Assembly: GCF_042684645.1 (NCBI RefSeq)
Contig: NZ_JBHULV010000008.1
Location: 558,001-622,000, forward strand
DNA: 64,000 bases
Source of the DNA: Pseudopedobacter alpinus
GTDB taxonomy: Bacteria; Bacteroidota; Bacteroidia; Sphingobacteriales; Sphingobacteriaceae
Direction: 5' to 3'
A program made the position numbers and the translations under genes. Positions 35,647 through 44,514 of this stretch are shown here, one piece after another; position 1 is the first letter of the stretch; the number at the start of each line of letters is the position of its first letter. Below the pieces are notes generated by a model. That model did not search any database. It was not told the origin of the DNA and was given only the letters and a program-made list of their open reading frames with translations.

Positions 35647-35747
35647 GTTTTTAATGGTTAAAGGTGAAATGGATAATGAGTAGAATTTGTGAAATGCCAT
35701 TTCAAAAGAAGGCAGAAAAATATTTTCTGCCTAACTTAATCCGCTTC

Positions 35748-38669
35748 TTAAATCTTTAAAATTTTTTGGACACTTATTCCTGATTTAGACTCAACAATAA
35801 TTAAATACTTTCCGATTGCCAATTTACTTAAATTCAATTTTGTAGAGGAATCAGAAATTTTAATAATCTCTATTAACTTACCTTCTAATGTTAATATTTT
35901 TATTTGATAAGATGAAAGATCGTATCCCGAAACAACAATAAAACTGTTTGCTGGATTTGGGTAAATTTTAATGTCTTGATTAGTGAAAATATTTTTTAAA
36001 AATTTAATTTGACTATTAAATTCTATCCGCTTGCCATCTTTGTCAACTTGAATTAATTTATAATAACAATCTTCTTTAAACGATTTATCAAGGTATTCAT
36101 ATGTTGAATTTAATACTGAATTTTGTCCTTCTATTTTAGCAATTTCAATAAAATTAACCCCATCTATGCTCTTTTCTAAAATAAAATGAGCATTATTTGT
36201 TTCGCTAGAGGTAGACCAATTTAATATCGCACCTAATGATTTGACTGTAGCATCAAAATAAACTAAATCAACAGGAAGAGTAGTTGTGTTCTCATAAATC
36301 ACAGCATAAACCTCGGCATTCGTGGGTAAACTTTCACCTGATTGAAGAGTATATTCTAAATATTTATCATCGGTTTTATAATCATAACTTGAAGGGCTAT
36401 GAATAGTGTAAGATGAAGTTATAATTTCATTATTTTCAGGATCAAGGTCTACGCCCTGAAATACCCCAATTTTGATGTCGCTCATAGTTTTTGATGTTCC
36501 GTATTTTAAATTAAAAGCATTTATCAAAGCATTTAATTCTGTAGTTTTAAAATACATTCTCAAAGTATTTCCTGATGATATATTGTTGCCTGTAATTCTG
36601 AAATTTTTATTGGCGAACATTGCAGAATAAGTGTCGTTTGAATTTCCGAATATTTTAATCAATTTTTCTCTAAAAGGATTTGCAGTTGATAAAGAGCGTT
36701 GCTGAATACAGGTATTAACTGTACTAGAAATCGCAGCTTTAAAAGAAAGAAACAGTTTTCCATTTTCATCAGTGAACGTTTTACTTTCTAAGCCAGAAGA
36801 ACCATAACAGTTATAGACTTTATCTCCAATATAATCAGAGACATCTGCTTCAAAAGTAAGTTTGTACCAATTGTTCTCAACTTGATAATAGCTAGTTGAA
36901 GAATTTCCAATGAGACTTCTATCAATCCCAAACCCTACATAAACATCATTACCATCTGTTACAACCACCTTACCGTTTTTATTAAATGGTGATTCAATGA
37001 TTTTTGACCATTTATTTTCAATCGGGTTGTACATTTTCAAAGTATGATTAGTATATATTCCCCCTGTTTCATAATCAAAACCGACGAGATAAGCATTTCC
37101 ATTCTTAACAAAACTATTATTAGTTCCTGCAGTGCTATAACTGCCAAAATCAACAACAGACTGCTTCTGAGTCCATAAATTTTGAATTGGATCATAAGCA
37201 TACATGTTACCAGTATTAAATACAAAGTATCCAATATTATTTATTTCAAAACTTGCAATTACTTGACCGGCTTCAGGACAATTAGCAAGGGATGACCATG
37301 TGTCTGCTGTCTCGTCATATTTATAAAAGGTGTTTCTTTGTAAAGTACCAATTCCTCCACCTGCGTAAATCGTATTATTAATAGTAAAAGCACCTATGTT
37401 TTTCAAAGCTCCTCCTGGGTATAAAGCCTTGTAAGCCCATTGGTCTGAGGTTATATCGTATTGTAAAAAAGTATTTATATAAACTAATGCACTCCCTGTA
37501 CTTGATCTATTGTAGCCACCAATCAAATACAGTTTATCATCTACAGATGTTTGGGCTGCTTCGGAAAAACCTATACCAGGCTTATCTGCTTTTCTTTCCC
37601 ACTTATTTAAAGAAATATCATATTGCCAAGTATCTGTTCTTTCTTCGCCATCACGCCCTCCAACAACATAAATCTTTCCATTATTATAAAATGAATTTGA
37701 AAAAGCTCTATTACCACCAGCATATAAGGTGTCTGTAGTCCAAGTATTTAACAAAGTATTGTATCTAGAAATAAAGCTTTTTGAGTTATCAGCTTTATTA
37801 GCGCCTTTTTCAAGGCCAGAAAAAACAAATATTTCATTACCTATAACAGCACTTGAAGAATATTTCACAGGAAAAGGAACTAAAGATTTTAAAGACCAGC
37901 TATTGGCATTTGGGTCATATTGATACCATGATGTGGTTGAATAAGTGGTTGAGGATAATTCACCAGTACCCACATATCCAAGTCCGTTACATTCTAATGC
38001 AGTTGCAAGCAATAGTGAAACTGGCATATTCGCTTTAGCTGCCCATGAATCTAATACTGGGTCATATTCATAAAATTGTAATGGATAAGTGCTGTTATAA
38101 GAACCTCCTCCTTTATAACCTTTTCCGTTTAAAGAAAATGCAAAACCTCCCTGTCTTATAGAACCAGGGTAATCTTCTTTTTGCGTCCATAGATTCGTTG
38201 TTGGGTCGTAACTGTAAAACCTATTATTAGTATTATTTGCCGCATATATTAAAGTGCCCACAACAAAAGCCTCAGGTTTGTTAAAATTAAAATCACCGGG
38301 GAAATTGGTTTTTGAACTCCATATTTTAGTGATGAAATCGTATTCATATACTTCTGAACGATTCTTTAATAAATAAATCTTTGAACCGACAACAAAAGCT
38401 GATCCACCATCCACATTTCCTAAGAATCCTGGTAAATCAGGGAGCTCGGTTAATATTTTAGTAGATGGATCATATTCCCAAAAATCATTTAAATTTCCAC
38501 CACCATAACCTCCAAAAAAATAAATTTTATTATTATAAGAAACCATTTGGCTTCTATATCTTGTTGGTATGTCGTCGTTTAACGCTTTCATATTAGCCCA
38601 GCTATGTGTTTGTGCTTGGGCACCAATAAATAGGAAGCTAGTAAATAAATAGAGTATTATTTTTTTCAT
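35748..38669 (-). CDS. Secreted Kelch-repeat protein with type IX secretion tail
   Basis: 973 residues: signal peptide 1-19 (ending GAQAQ), a long series of Kelch-type units to about residue 600 (for example NKIYFFGGYGGGNLNDFWEYDP and GKIYVVGGRDGEERTDTWQYD), so probably two beta-propellers, then a linker domain and a C-terminal type A sorting domain (KIYPNPANSFIVVSG...KLNLSKLAIGKYLI, last 75 residues). The tail directs export through the type IX system and attachment or release at the surface. The binding target is unknown. A 9-bp dyad (38720-38739) lies 51 nt upstream. Confidence 0.9.
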   Translation of the reverse strand: MKKIILYLFTSFLFIGAQAQTHSWANMKALNDDIPTRYRSQMVSYNNKIYFFGGYGGGNLNDFWEYDPSTKILTELPDLPGFLGNVDGGSAFVVGSKIYLLKNRSEVYEYDFITKIWSSKTNFPGDFNFNKPEAFVVGTLIYAANNTNNRFYSYDPTTNLWTQKEDYPGSIRQGGFAFSLNGKGYKGGGSYNSTYPLQFYEYDPVLDSWAAKANMPVSLLLATALECNGLGYVGTGELSSTTYSTTSWYQYDPNANSWSLKSLVPFPVKYSSSAVIGNEIFVFSGLEKGANKADNSKSFISRYNTLLNTWTTDTLYAGGNRAFSNSFYNNGKIYVVGGRDGEERTDTWQYDISLNKWERKADKPGIGFSEAAQTSVDDKLYLIGGYNRSSTGSALVYINTFLQYDITSDQWAYKALYPGGALKNIGAFTINNTIYAGGGIGTLQRNTFYKYDETADTWSSLANCPEAGQVIASFEINNIGYFVFNTGNMYAYDPIQNLWTQKQSVVDFGSYSTAGTNNSFVKNGNAYLVGFDYETGGIYTNHTLKMYNPIENKWSKIIESPFNKNGKVVVTDGNDVYVGFGIDRSLIGNSSTSYYQVENNWYKLTFEADVSDYIGDKVYNCYGSSGLESKTFTDENGKLFLSFKAAISSTVNTCIQQRSLSTANPFREKLIKIFGNSNDTYSAMFANKNFRITGNNISSGNTLRMYFKTTELNALINAFNLKYGTSKTMSDIKIGVFQGVDLDPENNEIITSSYTIHSPSSYDYKTDDKYLEYTLQSGESLPTNAEVYAVIYENTTTLPVDLVYFDATVKSLGAILNWSTSSETNNAHFILEKSIDGVNFIEIAKIEGQNSVLNSTYEYLDKSFKEDCYYKLIQVDKDGKRIEFNSQIKFLKNIFTNQDIKIYPNPANSFIVVSGYDLSSYQIKILTLEGKLIEIIKISDSSTKLNLSKLAIGKYLIIVESKSGISVQKILKI

Positions 38670-38719
38670 AAGAACATTAATTATTTATATCAAAAGTCTT
38701 GTAATAAATAATTAATATC

Positions 38720-38739
38720 AATACCCAAGGTTGGGTATT
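38720..38739. promoter_or_regulatory. Operator-like dyad AATACCCAA-GG-TTGGGTATT
   Basis: A perfect 9-bp inverted repeat with a two-base spacer, too tight for a terminator loop and typical of a dimeric repressor or activator site. It lies 51 nt upstream of the Kelch/T9SS gene, just above a -7-like GACTTTTG at 38691-38698 on the minus strand. The regulator is unknown. Confidence 0.55.
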
Positions 38740-38765
38740 TTAATCTTTTGGTTTAATTGTCAGGT

Positions 38766-38791
38766 AAAAACAAATAAAATGATTTGTTTTT
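38766..38791. terminator. AT-rich bidirectional hairpin
   Basis: AAAAACAAAT pairs with ATTTGTTTTT around a six-base loop. It lies downstream of the cupin gene on the minus strand and could end that transcript, though the distance from the stop (about 215 nt) makes this uncertain. Confidence 0.45.
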
Positions 38792-39006
38792 ATATAAATT
38801 TCTTAGAAGAACATTTATTGTAAAGAAATAATAAGTACAGCACCTATCAATATATTTCCATGTATTTGTTTCAAAGTATAATTTCGCTAACCCTTGAATA
38901 GCGCCACATACTGAAATCCATTGCTATTTCAAATGGGTCGAAGCTACGCATCTTTACTATCACCTTAAATTCCCTAACTAACCACCCAACAAACTAACCA
39001 ACTACC

Positions 39007-39345
39007 CTACAAAAAATCTTCCCTCATCGGATTAAAAACATCTACCAAAACACCTGCTTCTAAACATACCGCACCGTGTATTAAATCGGGGTTTACAAAA
39101 AAGCCATCTCCAGTTTTTAAGATTTGTTTTTTGCCATCAATGGTAATTTCAAACAGGCCGCTTTCTACATAACTTACTTGCGTGTGAGGGTGTTGGTGTA
39201 AGCTGCCCACAGCACCTTTCTCAAACTTAACTTTCACCATCATTACTTGTTTGTTATAACCAAATAGTTGACGCTGAATGCCCTCGCCTGCATTTTTCCA
39301 AACTATTTCTTCTCCTAATTGAAATTCTTTACTTGTTAAGCTCAT
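39007..39345 (-). CDS. Small cupin-domain protein
   Basis: A 112-residue single cupin. The metal-binding motifs are visible: GSLHQHPHTQVSYVESG (the H-x-H-x3-4-E type motif) and PDLIHGAVCLEAG with the second-motif His. Such proteins bind a divalent metal and may be sugar-binding or dioxygenase-like; the activity cannot be predicted. It stands alone between the Kelch region and dnaK, about 110 nt downstream of dnaK on the same strand. Confidence 0.83.
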   Translation of the reverse strand: MSLTSKEFQLGEEIVWKNAGEGIQRQLFGYNKQVMMVKVKFEKGAVGSLHQHPHTQVSYVESGLFEITIDGKKQILKTGDGFFVNPDLIHGAVCLEAGVLVDVFNPMREDFL

Positions 39346-39454
39346 TCTTTATCGTTAATAGTATTATCTGTTTTAATTTTCAAATTTAAGCAATAAAAAA
39401 ATCCCCAAGCTATTTAAAGCTTGAGGATTCTGTTTATGGTATTCTAAAAGACAA

Positions 39455-41365
39455 TTATTTCTTCTCTTCGTCTTTTACTTCTTCAAATTCAACGTCCGTT
39501 ACACTGTCAGAAGCATCTTGTGAACCAGCATCTCCTTGTGGAGCACCTTCTGCACCAGCACCTTCAGTAGCTTTGTACATATCTTCTGAGGCAGCAGCCC
39601 AAGCAGCGTTTAACTTCTCAGTTGCAGCATCAATATCAGCAAAGTTTCTAGCAGCATAAGCATTTTTCAAAGTTTCTAAAGACTCTTCAATAGGCGCTTT
39701 TTTATCAGCTGGAATTTTATCTCCGTATTCTTTAATTTGTTTCTCTGTAGAGAAAATTAAAGCATCAGCAGTGTTTACTTTATCTGCTTCTTCTTTTGCA
39801 GCTTTATCAGACTCAGCGTTGGCTTCTGCTTCTTCTTTCATTTTCTTGATATCTTCATCAGATAAACCAGATGAAGCTTCAATTCTAATTTTTTGCTCTT
39901 TACCAGTCGCTTTATCTTTTGCACCAACATGTAAAATACCGTTAGCATCAATATCAAAAGTTACTTCAATTTGAGGCACACCACGTGGTGCAGGTGGAAT
40001 ACCGTCTAAGTGGAAACGTCCAATTGTTCGATTATCCTTCGCCATTGGGCGCTCACCTTGTAAAATATGAATCTCTACAGAAGGCTGACTGTCAGACGCA
40101 GTAGAAAAAGTTTCTGATTTTTTAGATGGAATAGTTGTGTTAGACTCAATTAATTTTGTCATAACACCACCCATAGTTTCAATACCTAAAGAAAGTGGCG
40201 TAACATCTAATAATAAAACGTCTTTCACTTCTCCGGTTAATACACCACCTTGTATAGCAGCACCAATTGCAACAACCTCATCAGGGTTAACACCTTTAGA
40301 AGGAGATTTTCCGAAGAATTTCTCAACTGCTTCTTGTATTGCAGGAATACGTGTAGAACCACCAACCAAGATAATTTCATCAATATCGGAAGTGCTCATT
40401 CCAGCATTTTTTAATGCTGATTTACATGGGTCAATTGTTCTTTTGATTAAATCAGCAGCTAAAGATTCAAATTTAGCTTTAGATAAAGAACGTACCAAGT
40501 GTTTAGGTCCGCTTGCATCAGCAGTAATGTAAGGCAAGTTAATTTCAGTAGCAGTTGAGCTAGATAATTCAATCTTAGCTTTTTCAGCAGCTTCTTTTAA
40601 ACGTTGTAAAGCCATTGGATCTTTTACTAAATCCATACCGTTTTCGCTTTTGAATTCATCTGCCAACCAATCAATAATTACTTGGTCAAAATCATCACCA
40701 CCTAAATGGGTATCACCATCAGTAGATTTTACTTCAAAAACGCCATCACCTAATTCAAGGATAGAAACGTCATGCGTACCACCACCACAATCAAAAACAA
40801 CAATTTTCATGTCCTTGTTGGTTTTATCTAAACCGTAAGCAAGGGCAGCAGCAGTTGGCTCGTTAATGATTCTACGAACTTTTAAACCAGCAATTTCACC
40901 AGCTTCTTTAGTAGCCTGGCGTTGTGCATCGTTAAAATATGCAGGAACAGTGATAACTGCTTCAGTAACTTCAGTACCTAAAAAGTCTTCAGCAGTTTTC
41001 TTCATTTTTTGAAGAATCATTGCAGAAAGCTCTTGAGGAGTATATTTACGGTCATCAATTTCTACTCTTGGCGTGTTGTTATCACCTTTAACAACTTTGT
41101 AAGGTACTCTGCTTATTTCTTTAGAAACCTCGTTAAAGCTGTTTCCCATGAAACGCTTGATTGAATAAATAGTTTTGGTAGGGTTAGTAATAGCCTGACG
41201 TTTCGCAGGATCACCAACTTTACGTTCGCCACCTTCTACAAATGCAACAATAGATGGAGTGGTACGTTTACCTTCGCTGTTAGCAATAACAACTGGCTCA
41301 TTACCTTCCATTACAGATACGCAAGAGTTGGTAGTTCCCAAATCTATTCCGATAATTTTTGACAT
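39455..41365 (-). CDS. dnaK: Molecular chaperone DnaK (Hsp70)
   Basis: 636 residues with all Hsp70 landmarks: IGIDLGTTNSCVSVMEG at the start, the second phosphate-binding motif VFDCGGGTHDVSILELGDG near 195, ILVGGSTRIPAIQEAV near 335, the interdomain linker DVLLLDVTPLSLGIE near 385, and an acidic C-terminus (EFEEVKDEEKK). It folds proteins with DnaJ and GrpE, whose genes are not here. The upstream region carries a sigma-54-like element and direct repeats. Confidence 0.97.
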   Translation of the reverse strand: MSKIIGIDLGTTNSCVSVMEGNEPVVIANSEGKRTTPSIVAFVEGGERKVGDPAKRQAITNPTKTIYSIKRFMGNSFNEVSKEISRVPYKVVKGDNNTPRVEIDDRKYTPQELSAMILQKMKKTAEDFLGTEVTEAVITVPAYFNDAQRQATKEAGEIAGLKVRRIINEPTAAALAYGLDKTNKDMKIVVFDCGGGTHDVSILELGDGVFEVKSTDGDTHLGGDDFDQVIIDWLADEFKSENGMDLVKDPMALQRLKEAAEKAKIELSSSTATEINLPYITADASGPKHLVRSLSKAKFESLAADLIKRTIDPCKSALKNAGMSTSDIDEIILVGGSTRIPAIQEAVEKFFGKSPSKGVNPDEVVAIGAAIQGGVLTGEVKDVLLLDVTPLSLGIETMGGVMTKLIESNTTIPSKKSETFSTASDSQPSVEIHILQGERPMAKDNRTIGRFHLDGIPPAPRGVPQIEVTFDIDANGILHVGAKDKATGKEQKIRIEASSGLSDEDIKKMKEEAEANAESDKAAKEEADKVNTADALIFSTEKQIKEYGDKIPADKKAPIEESLETLKNAYAARNFADIDAATEKLNAAWAAASEDMYKATEGAGAEGAPQGDAGSQDASDSVTDVEFEEVKDEEKK

Positions 41366-41413
41366 GATATTTTATTTTTTAGTTATTTACAATATTCTTA
41401 ACGTAACCTGTTT

Positions 41414-41430
41414 ATCAAGGCTTGTGCCAA
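41414..41430 (-). promoter_or_regulatory. Sigma-54-like -24/-12 element upstream of dnaK
   Basis: Reading on the minus strand, TTGGCACAAGCCTTGAT has TGGCAC, five bases, then TTGA. This is the sigma-54 layout TGGCAC-N5-TTGC with one mismatch, in the usually conserved C of the -12 element. It lies about 50 nt before the dnaK start. No TAnnTTTG element was found between it and the gene. Confidence 0.45.
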
Positions 41431-41436
41431 TATTAA

Positions 41437-41465
41437 ACTGGCAGAAAAACAAGGAAACTGACAGA
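41437..41465 (-). promoter_or_regulatory. Direct repeat ACTGrCAGA upstream of the dnaK promoter
   Basis: ACTGGCAGA at 41437-41445 and ACTGACAGA at 41457-41465 are 20 bp apart, two helical turns, just upstream of the sigma-54-like element. A related ATTGGCAGA occurs at 41511. The spacing suggests binding of an activator dimer on one face of the DNA. This is inferred from pattern only. Confidence 0.4.
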
Positions 41466-41538
41466 TTTATTGGAATATTTAGGCAGTTTTTAGAGATTTT
41501 CTAACGACAGATTGGCAGATTTCATGATGTTAATTTCC

Positions 41539-42534
41539 TTAATCCTTATAGATAGATTTCAAATCATTCCTTAAAATTGCTAAAACTTTATCATCGTTTA
41601 TAAACTTATCAACCAAAGTTTTCATCTCTATTTTTATTTGTTTAGGCGTAATTTTTAAATTGGGTATTAGTTTTTTAGCAGCATCTTGAATTTCTTCTTC
41701 GGGTAAATAATTAATTTCTCGCATACATTCCTCCACACAAATCAATTTTAAACCCTCATCTTTCAAATCGCCAATTCTTGCAATCATCCAGCTTAAAGCA
41801 TAAAATGCAGACTGGGATAATTGGATGGTTTCTGGCGAGCCATCAGCAGTTGGCATTACAATAAACTTACTTCCCACCACTTCTTTTGTTAAATAAATAC
41901 GTAGCTTTTCCGCTAAATCATCAGGTTTTAACTGAATTACACCATCTAAAGCTTGTGCATATATGCTAATCCAACGTATTTGACGTCTAAACTCATGCAC
42001 ACCTTCTTCTAAATAGTTAAAATTTAGTTTTCCTGTTTCATAATCTTTTTCAATATCCTTTATCTCTTTAAAGATTTCTTTCGCAATCTCTTTTCTTTCC
42101 TCTTTTGGTTTTAGCCAATCTGCTTTTGATAATTCACTGCTAATATCCTTTAACTTAGTTTTAAACCAATCATCATCTTTTAATAAATTGCCTAGTTTTT
42201 CTAACGCTATTTGATGGTGTTTTTGTAAATGCTCAAGAAGTTTGGTTGGGAAATTGGGAATTGAAGCTAGTTCTTTTTGGTAATTTTCGTAATAATCTAT
42301 TTTGCCTAATTGGTCTTCTAAGCATTTAAATTCGTCTTTTAAACCGTCAAAAAGATTTTTATTATGTATGTTTTTATACAGTCGGCTTAATGCCTCTAAA
42401 TAAAAAAGCACTTGCCTTGCATCAGATTTATAAAAAAGAATTGTTGAGTTTTCGCTCGCTTTCGCTGATGAAAGAATTGCATCTAATTTTTCGAGTTGTT
42501 TCTCGAATCTTTTAAATCCTAAACTGTTTTGCAT
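41539..42534 (-). CDS. Helical protein of unknown function, CHAD-like motif
   Basis: 331 residues, almost entirely helical and charged, no signal peptide. Around residue 180 it has EEGVHEFRRQIRWISIYAQAL (H180, R183, R184, R187), which resembles the conserved His/Arg helix of CHAD domains that bind polyphosphate. The rest does not clearly match a CHAD domain, so this is a lead, not an assignment. A MITE-like element ends 13 nt before its start codon, so its promoter may lie in or beyond that element. Confidence 0.68.
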   Translation of the reverse strand: MQNSLGFKRFEKQLEKLDAILSSAKASENSTILFYKSDARQVLFYLEALSRLYKNIHNKNLFDGLKDEFKCLEDQLGKIDYYENYQKELASIPNFPTKLLEHLQKHHQIALEKLGNLLKDDDWFKTKLKDISSELSKADWLKPKEERKEIAKEIFKEIKDIEKDYETGKLNFNYLEEGVHEFRRQIRWISIYAQALDGVIQLKPDDLAEKLRIYLTKEVVGSKFIVMPTADGSPETIQLSQSAFYALSWMIARIGDLKDEGLKLICVEECMREINYLPEEEIQDAAKKLIPNLKITPKQIKIEMKTLVDKFINDDKVLAILRNDLKSIYKD

Positions 42535-42547
42535 TTGATGAATTTAA

Positions 42548-42757
42548 GAGCCTGTTTAAAATTTATCTAATAATTTGTTTATGCTTCTTTTTTGCTACAA
42601 CTTCGTTAAATTTTTTCGTGGTATTATTTTTTTTAAAAGGAACTCAAGAGTGCTAAAGCAGTTTTCGAGATAGCTTCCGGCTATCTCTACAAAATTCGCC
42701 TTGTTTCGCTCAAAAATAAGCTATAAACATTTTTATAATACAAATTTAAACAAACTC
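42548..42757. mobile_element. MITE-like element, copy 1
   Basis: A 210-bp element with inverted ends (GAGCCTGTTTAAA on the left; the reverse complement of the right end reads GAGTTTGTTTAAA), flanked by TAA on both sides (42545-42547, 42758-42760). It has an internal GAGATAGC-TTCCGG-CTATCTC hairpin and no open frame. It shares its arms and core with copy 2 but has about 49 extra bases in the left half. It sits in the 5' region of the 331-residue helical gene. Confidence 0.75.
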
Positions 42758-42765
42758 TAAGCTTT

Positions 42766-43191
42766 TTATTTTTTTTCGTAGTTGATGATAATGGTAAGAT
42801 CTTTATTGCTGGTATTTTTTAAACCGTGTGAACTACCTGGGCGAGTTAAAATAGCATCACCACTTTTTACCGTAAAAGATTTTCCATTCATTTGCATTTC
42901 ACCTTCTCCTTCAACAATGTAATAAATCTCATCTTCTTTTTGCAGGTGGTAACCAATTGCAGAACCCGGATGTAAAACCCTTTTTCTAAAAACTAACTTT
43001 AAATCATCGGCTTTAGCAAAAAAGTTGTAACCAGTAGTTTTTCCTCCACCATTATGGGTGCCAGCTTGCGTTAAAGCAATTTCGCTTTCATGTTCTAAAA
43101 TATAAGCTTCTAATTGTTTGGCTATTACAGGAGTAATAAAACACAATATTGTTGTAATTAAGATAAGGTAAATTGGTTTAATCTTTTTCAT
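42766..43191 (-). CDS. Exported cupin-domain protein
   Basis: 141 residues with an N-terminal signal or anchor (KPIYLILITTILCFITPVIA) and a cupin barrel (LHPGSAIGYHLQKEDEIYYIVEGEGEM, then GDAILTRPGSSHGLKN). The metal-binding His and Glu residues are present. Exported small cupins of this type are common in Bacteroidota and uncharacterised. It lies between the two MITE-like copies; its stop is eight bases from copy 1. Confidence 0.82.
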   Translation of the reverse strand: MKKIKPIYLILITTILCFITPVIAKQLEAYILEHESEIALTQAGTHNGGGKTTGYNFFAKADDLKLVFRKRVLHPGSAIGYHLQKEDEIYYIVEGEGEMQMNGKSFTVKSGDAILTRPGSSHGLKNTSNKDLTIIINYEKK

Positions 43192-43339
43192 GAATTAAAT
43201 ATAGGGATTTATTTAGAGGTAAAATCTAGGTGAATAATTTCAGTATTCTATTTTGAATTAAATAACAGTAGTATCTAGCAATAATATTTAGCTATTTGAG
43301 TTAATTAAATTAACCAGTATAAATCTTAAATTCAAAATT

Positions 43340-43852
43340 ATGGCAGAATTAAACACCTCCGAGAAAAGCGGTTCTGGTACATCCAAAAGGATGAACTTAC
43401 ACGTTGATTTAACAGCAATGGTAGATCTTGCATTTTTATTAATCACTTTTTTTATGCTGACTACCAGCTTATCAAAAACCACGATGATGAATGTTGCCAT
43501 GCCAGTTGCTGATGTTGATGGTGGGGTTAAAAAATCACAAACATTAACACTTTGCTTGGGCGCAGCAAATCAAATATTTTGGTACACCGGCACAAATGAA
43601 AAACCAGACGAATTTGCAAAAACAGATTTCAGTAGAAATGGCATTAGAGATGTTTTAATCAATCGTTCTAAAGAGGTTTTAGCGAAAACAGGTAAAAAAC
43701 TAATGGTTTTAATTAAACCATCTGACCGCTCTCAGTACAAAGATTTGGTAGATGTGTTGGATGAGTTAAATATTACCCAAATTCCATCTTATGCCATTGT
43801 TGATATTTCTAAGGAAGATGTTTCGAAGTTGAAAGACCAAGGGATCTATTGA
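43340..43852 (+). CDS. ExbD/TolR-family biopolymer transport protein
   Basis: 170 residues: short cytoplasmic N-terminus, one membrane helix with the functionally essential Asp (HVDLTAMVDLAFLLITFFMLTTSL, about 25-48) and a periplasmic domain. ExbD works with ExbB to energise TonB. No exbB or tonB gene is adjacent, so this is an orphan copy, probably an accessory to the main complex elsewhere. It lies between two MITE-like copies. Confidence 0.88.
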   Translation: MAELNTSEKSGSGTSKRMNLHVDLTAMVDLAFLLITFFMLTTSLSKTTMMNVAMPVADVDGGVKKSQTLTLCLGAANQIFWYTGTNEKPDEFAKTDFSRNGIRDVLINRSKEVLAKTGKKLMVLIKPSDRSQYKDLVDVLDELNITQIPSYAIVDISKEDVSKLKDQGIY

Positions 43853-43876
43853 TTTGGGAAATTTGTTTTTTTGGTT

Positions 43877-43943
43877 ATGCCTTGTTCGGGATTCCTTCGG
43901 TGATCTTACGTTACCGAACGTAGGATGAGCGAACAAGGTATGC
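43877..43943. repeat. Nested palindrome between converging genes
   Basis: CCTTGTTCG (43880-43888) pairs with CGAACAAGG (43930-43938). Inside, TTCGGT (43896-43901) pairs with ACCGAA (43913-43918). The whole folds as a stem with an inner hairpin between the exbD-like gene and the 101-residue gene, which converge on it. It lacks T-runs, so it resembles a repeated palindromic element more than a simple terminator, though it could block both transcripts. Confidence 0.7.
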
Positions 43944-43962
43944 AGCAGTCTCTTATTAAAGC

Positions 43963-44268
43963 TTATTTACCCTGTTTTAAAACAGCCATATATTCGGTAA
44001 TAAGTGCATGGTATAAAGTTCCTTTTCTGTTTGCTAAACGATGATTTGCTTCTTGCTTTTTAACATCATCATTCAAAAAGCCTTTAGCATAAGCAACTGC
44101 TTTTGCAAAATCAGCTTTTGCTAATAGTTGTGCTTTGCTAGGTTTTACTTTGCTCATGTCTGGATAAGCGGTGATAATTGTTCTGCCGCCAGGGTATTGT
44201 TTCACTACAATTGTTTTATCAATATGTCCGCTAAAGCCTTTTAAAAGTGGGTTTTCACTAATTGCCAT
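43963..44268 (-). CDS. Small conserved-looking protein of unknown function
   Basis: 101 residues, basic, no signal peptide. It begins NPLLKGFSGHIDKTIVVKQYPGGRTIITAYPDMSKVKPS, a segment that looks strongly constrained, followed by a helical C-terminus (KADFAKAVAYAKGFLNDDVKKQ). I recall similar short Bacteroidota proteins without assigned function. A MITE-like element lies 41 nt upstream of the start. Confidence 0.72.
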   Translation of the reverse strand: MAISENPLLKGFSGHIDKTIVVKQYPGGRTIITAYPDMSKVKPSKAQLLAKADFAKAVAYAKGFLNDDVKKQEANHRLANRKGTLYHALITEYMAVLKQGK

Positions 44269-44309
44269 AGTTAGGTATTTGCTGAATTAAATTTAAACAT
44301 CTCTTATAA

Positions 44310-44470
44310 GAGCCTGTTTAAGATTTATCTAATAATTTGTTTCTGCTTCTTTTTGGCTGCAACTTCGTTAAATTTTGTAGAGATAGCTTCCGGTTATCTC
44401 TACAAAATTTTCCTCGTTTCGCTCAAAAATAAGCTACAAACATTTTTACCATACAAACTTAAACAGGCTC
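44310..44470. mobile_element. MITE-like element, copy 2
   Basis: 161 bp with nearly perfect inverted ends (GAGCCTGTTTAAG and CTTAAACAGGCTC) and TAA on both sides (44307-44309 and 44471-44473). Internal hairpin GTAGAGATA-GCTTCCGG-TTATCTCTAC. No open frame. It has the same orientation as copy 1, and the two enclose a 1.5-kb segment with cupin, exbD-like and 101-residue genes. Confidence 0.8.
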
Positions 44471-44514
44471 TAAGTTTTCAAAATTTGCTTTGTTTTTTTT
44501 GGCTCTATTTTTAA

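Larger units (their letters stand above)
38670..39006. other. Intergenic region with a dyad and a hairpin
   Basis: A 337-bp non-coding stretch between the Kelch gene and the cupin gene. It holds an operator-like dyad at 38720-38739 and a terminator-like hairpin at 38766-38791. The right half is rich in C and A and shows no open frame. Confidence 0.6.
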
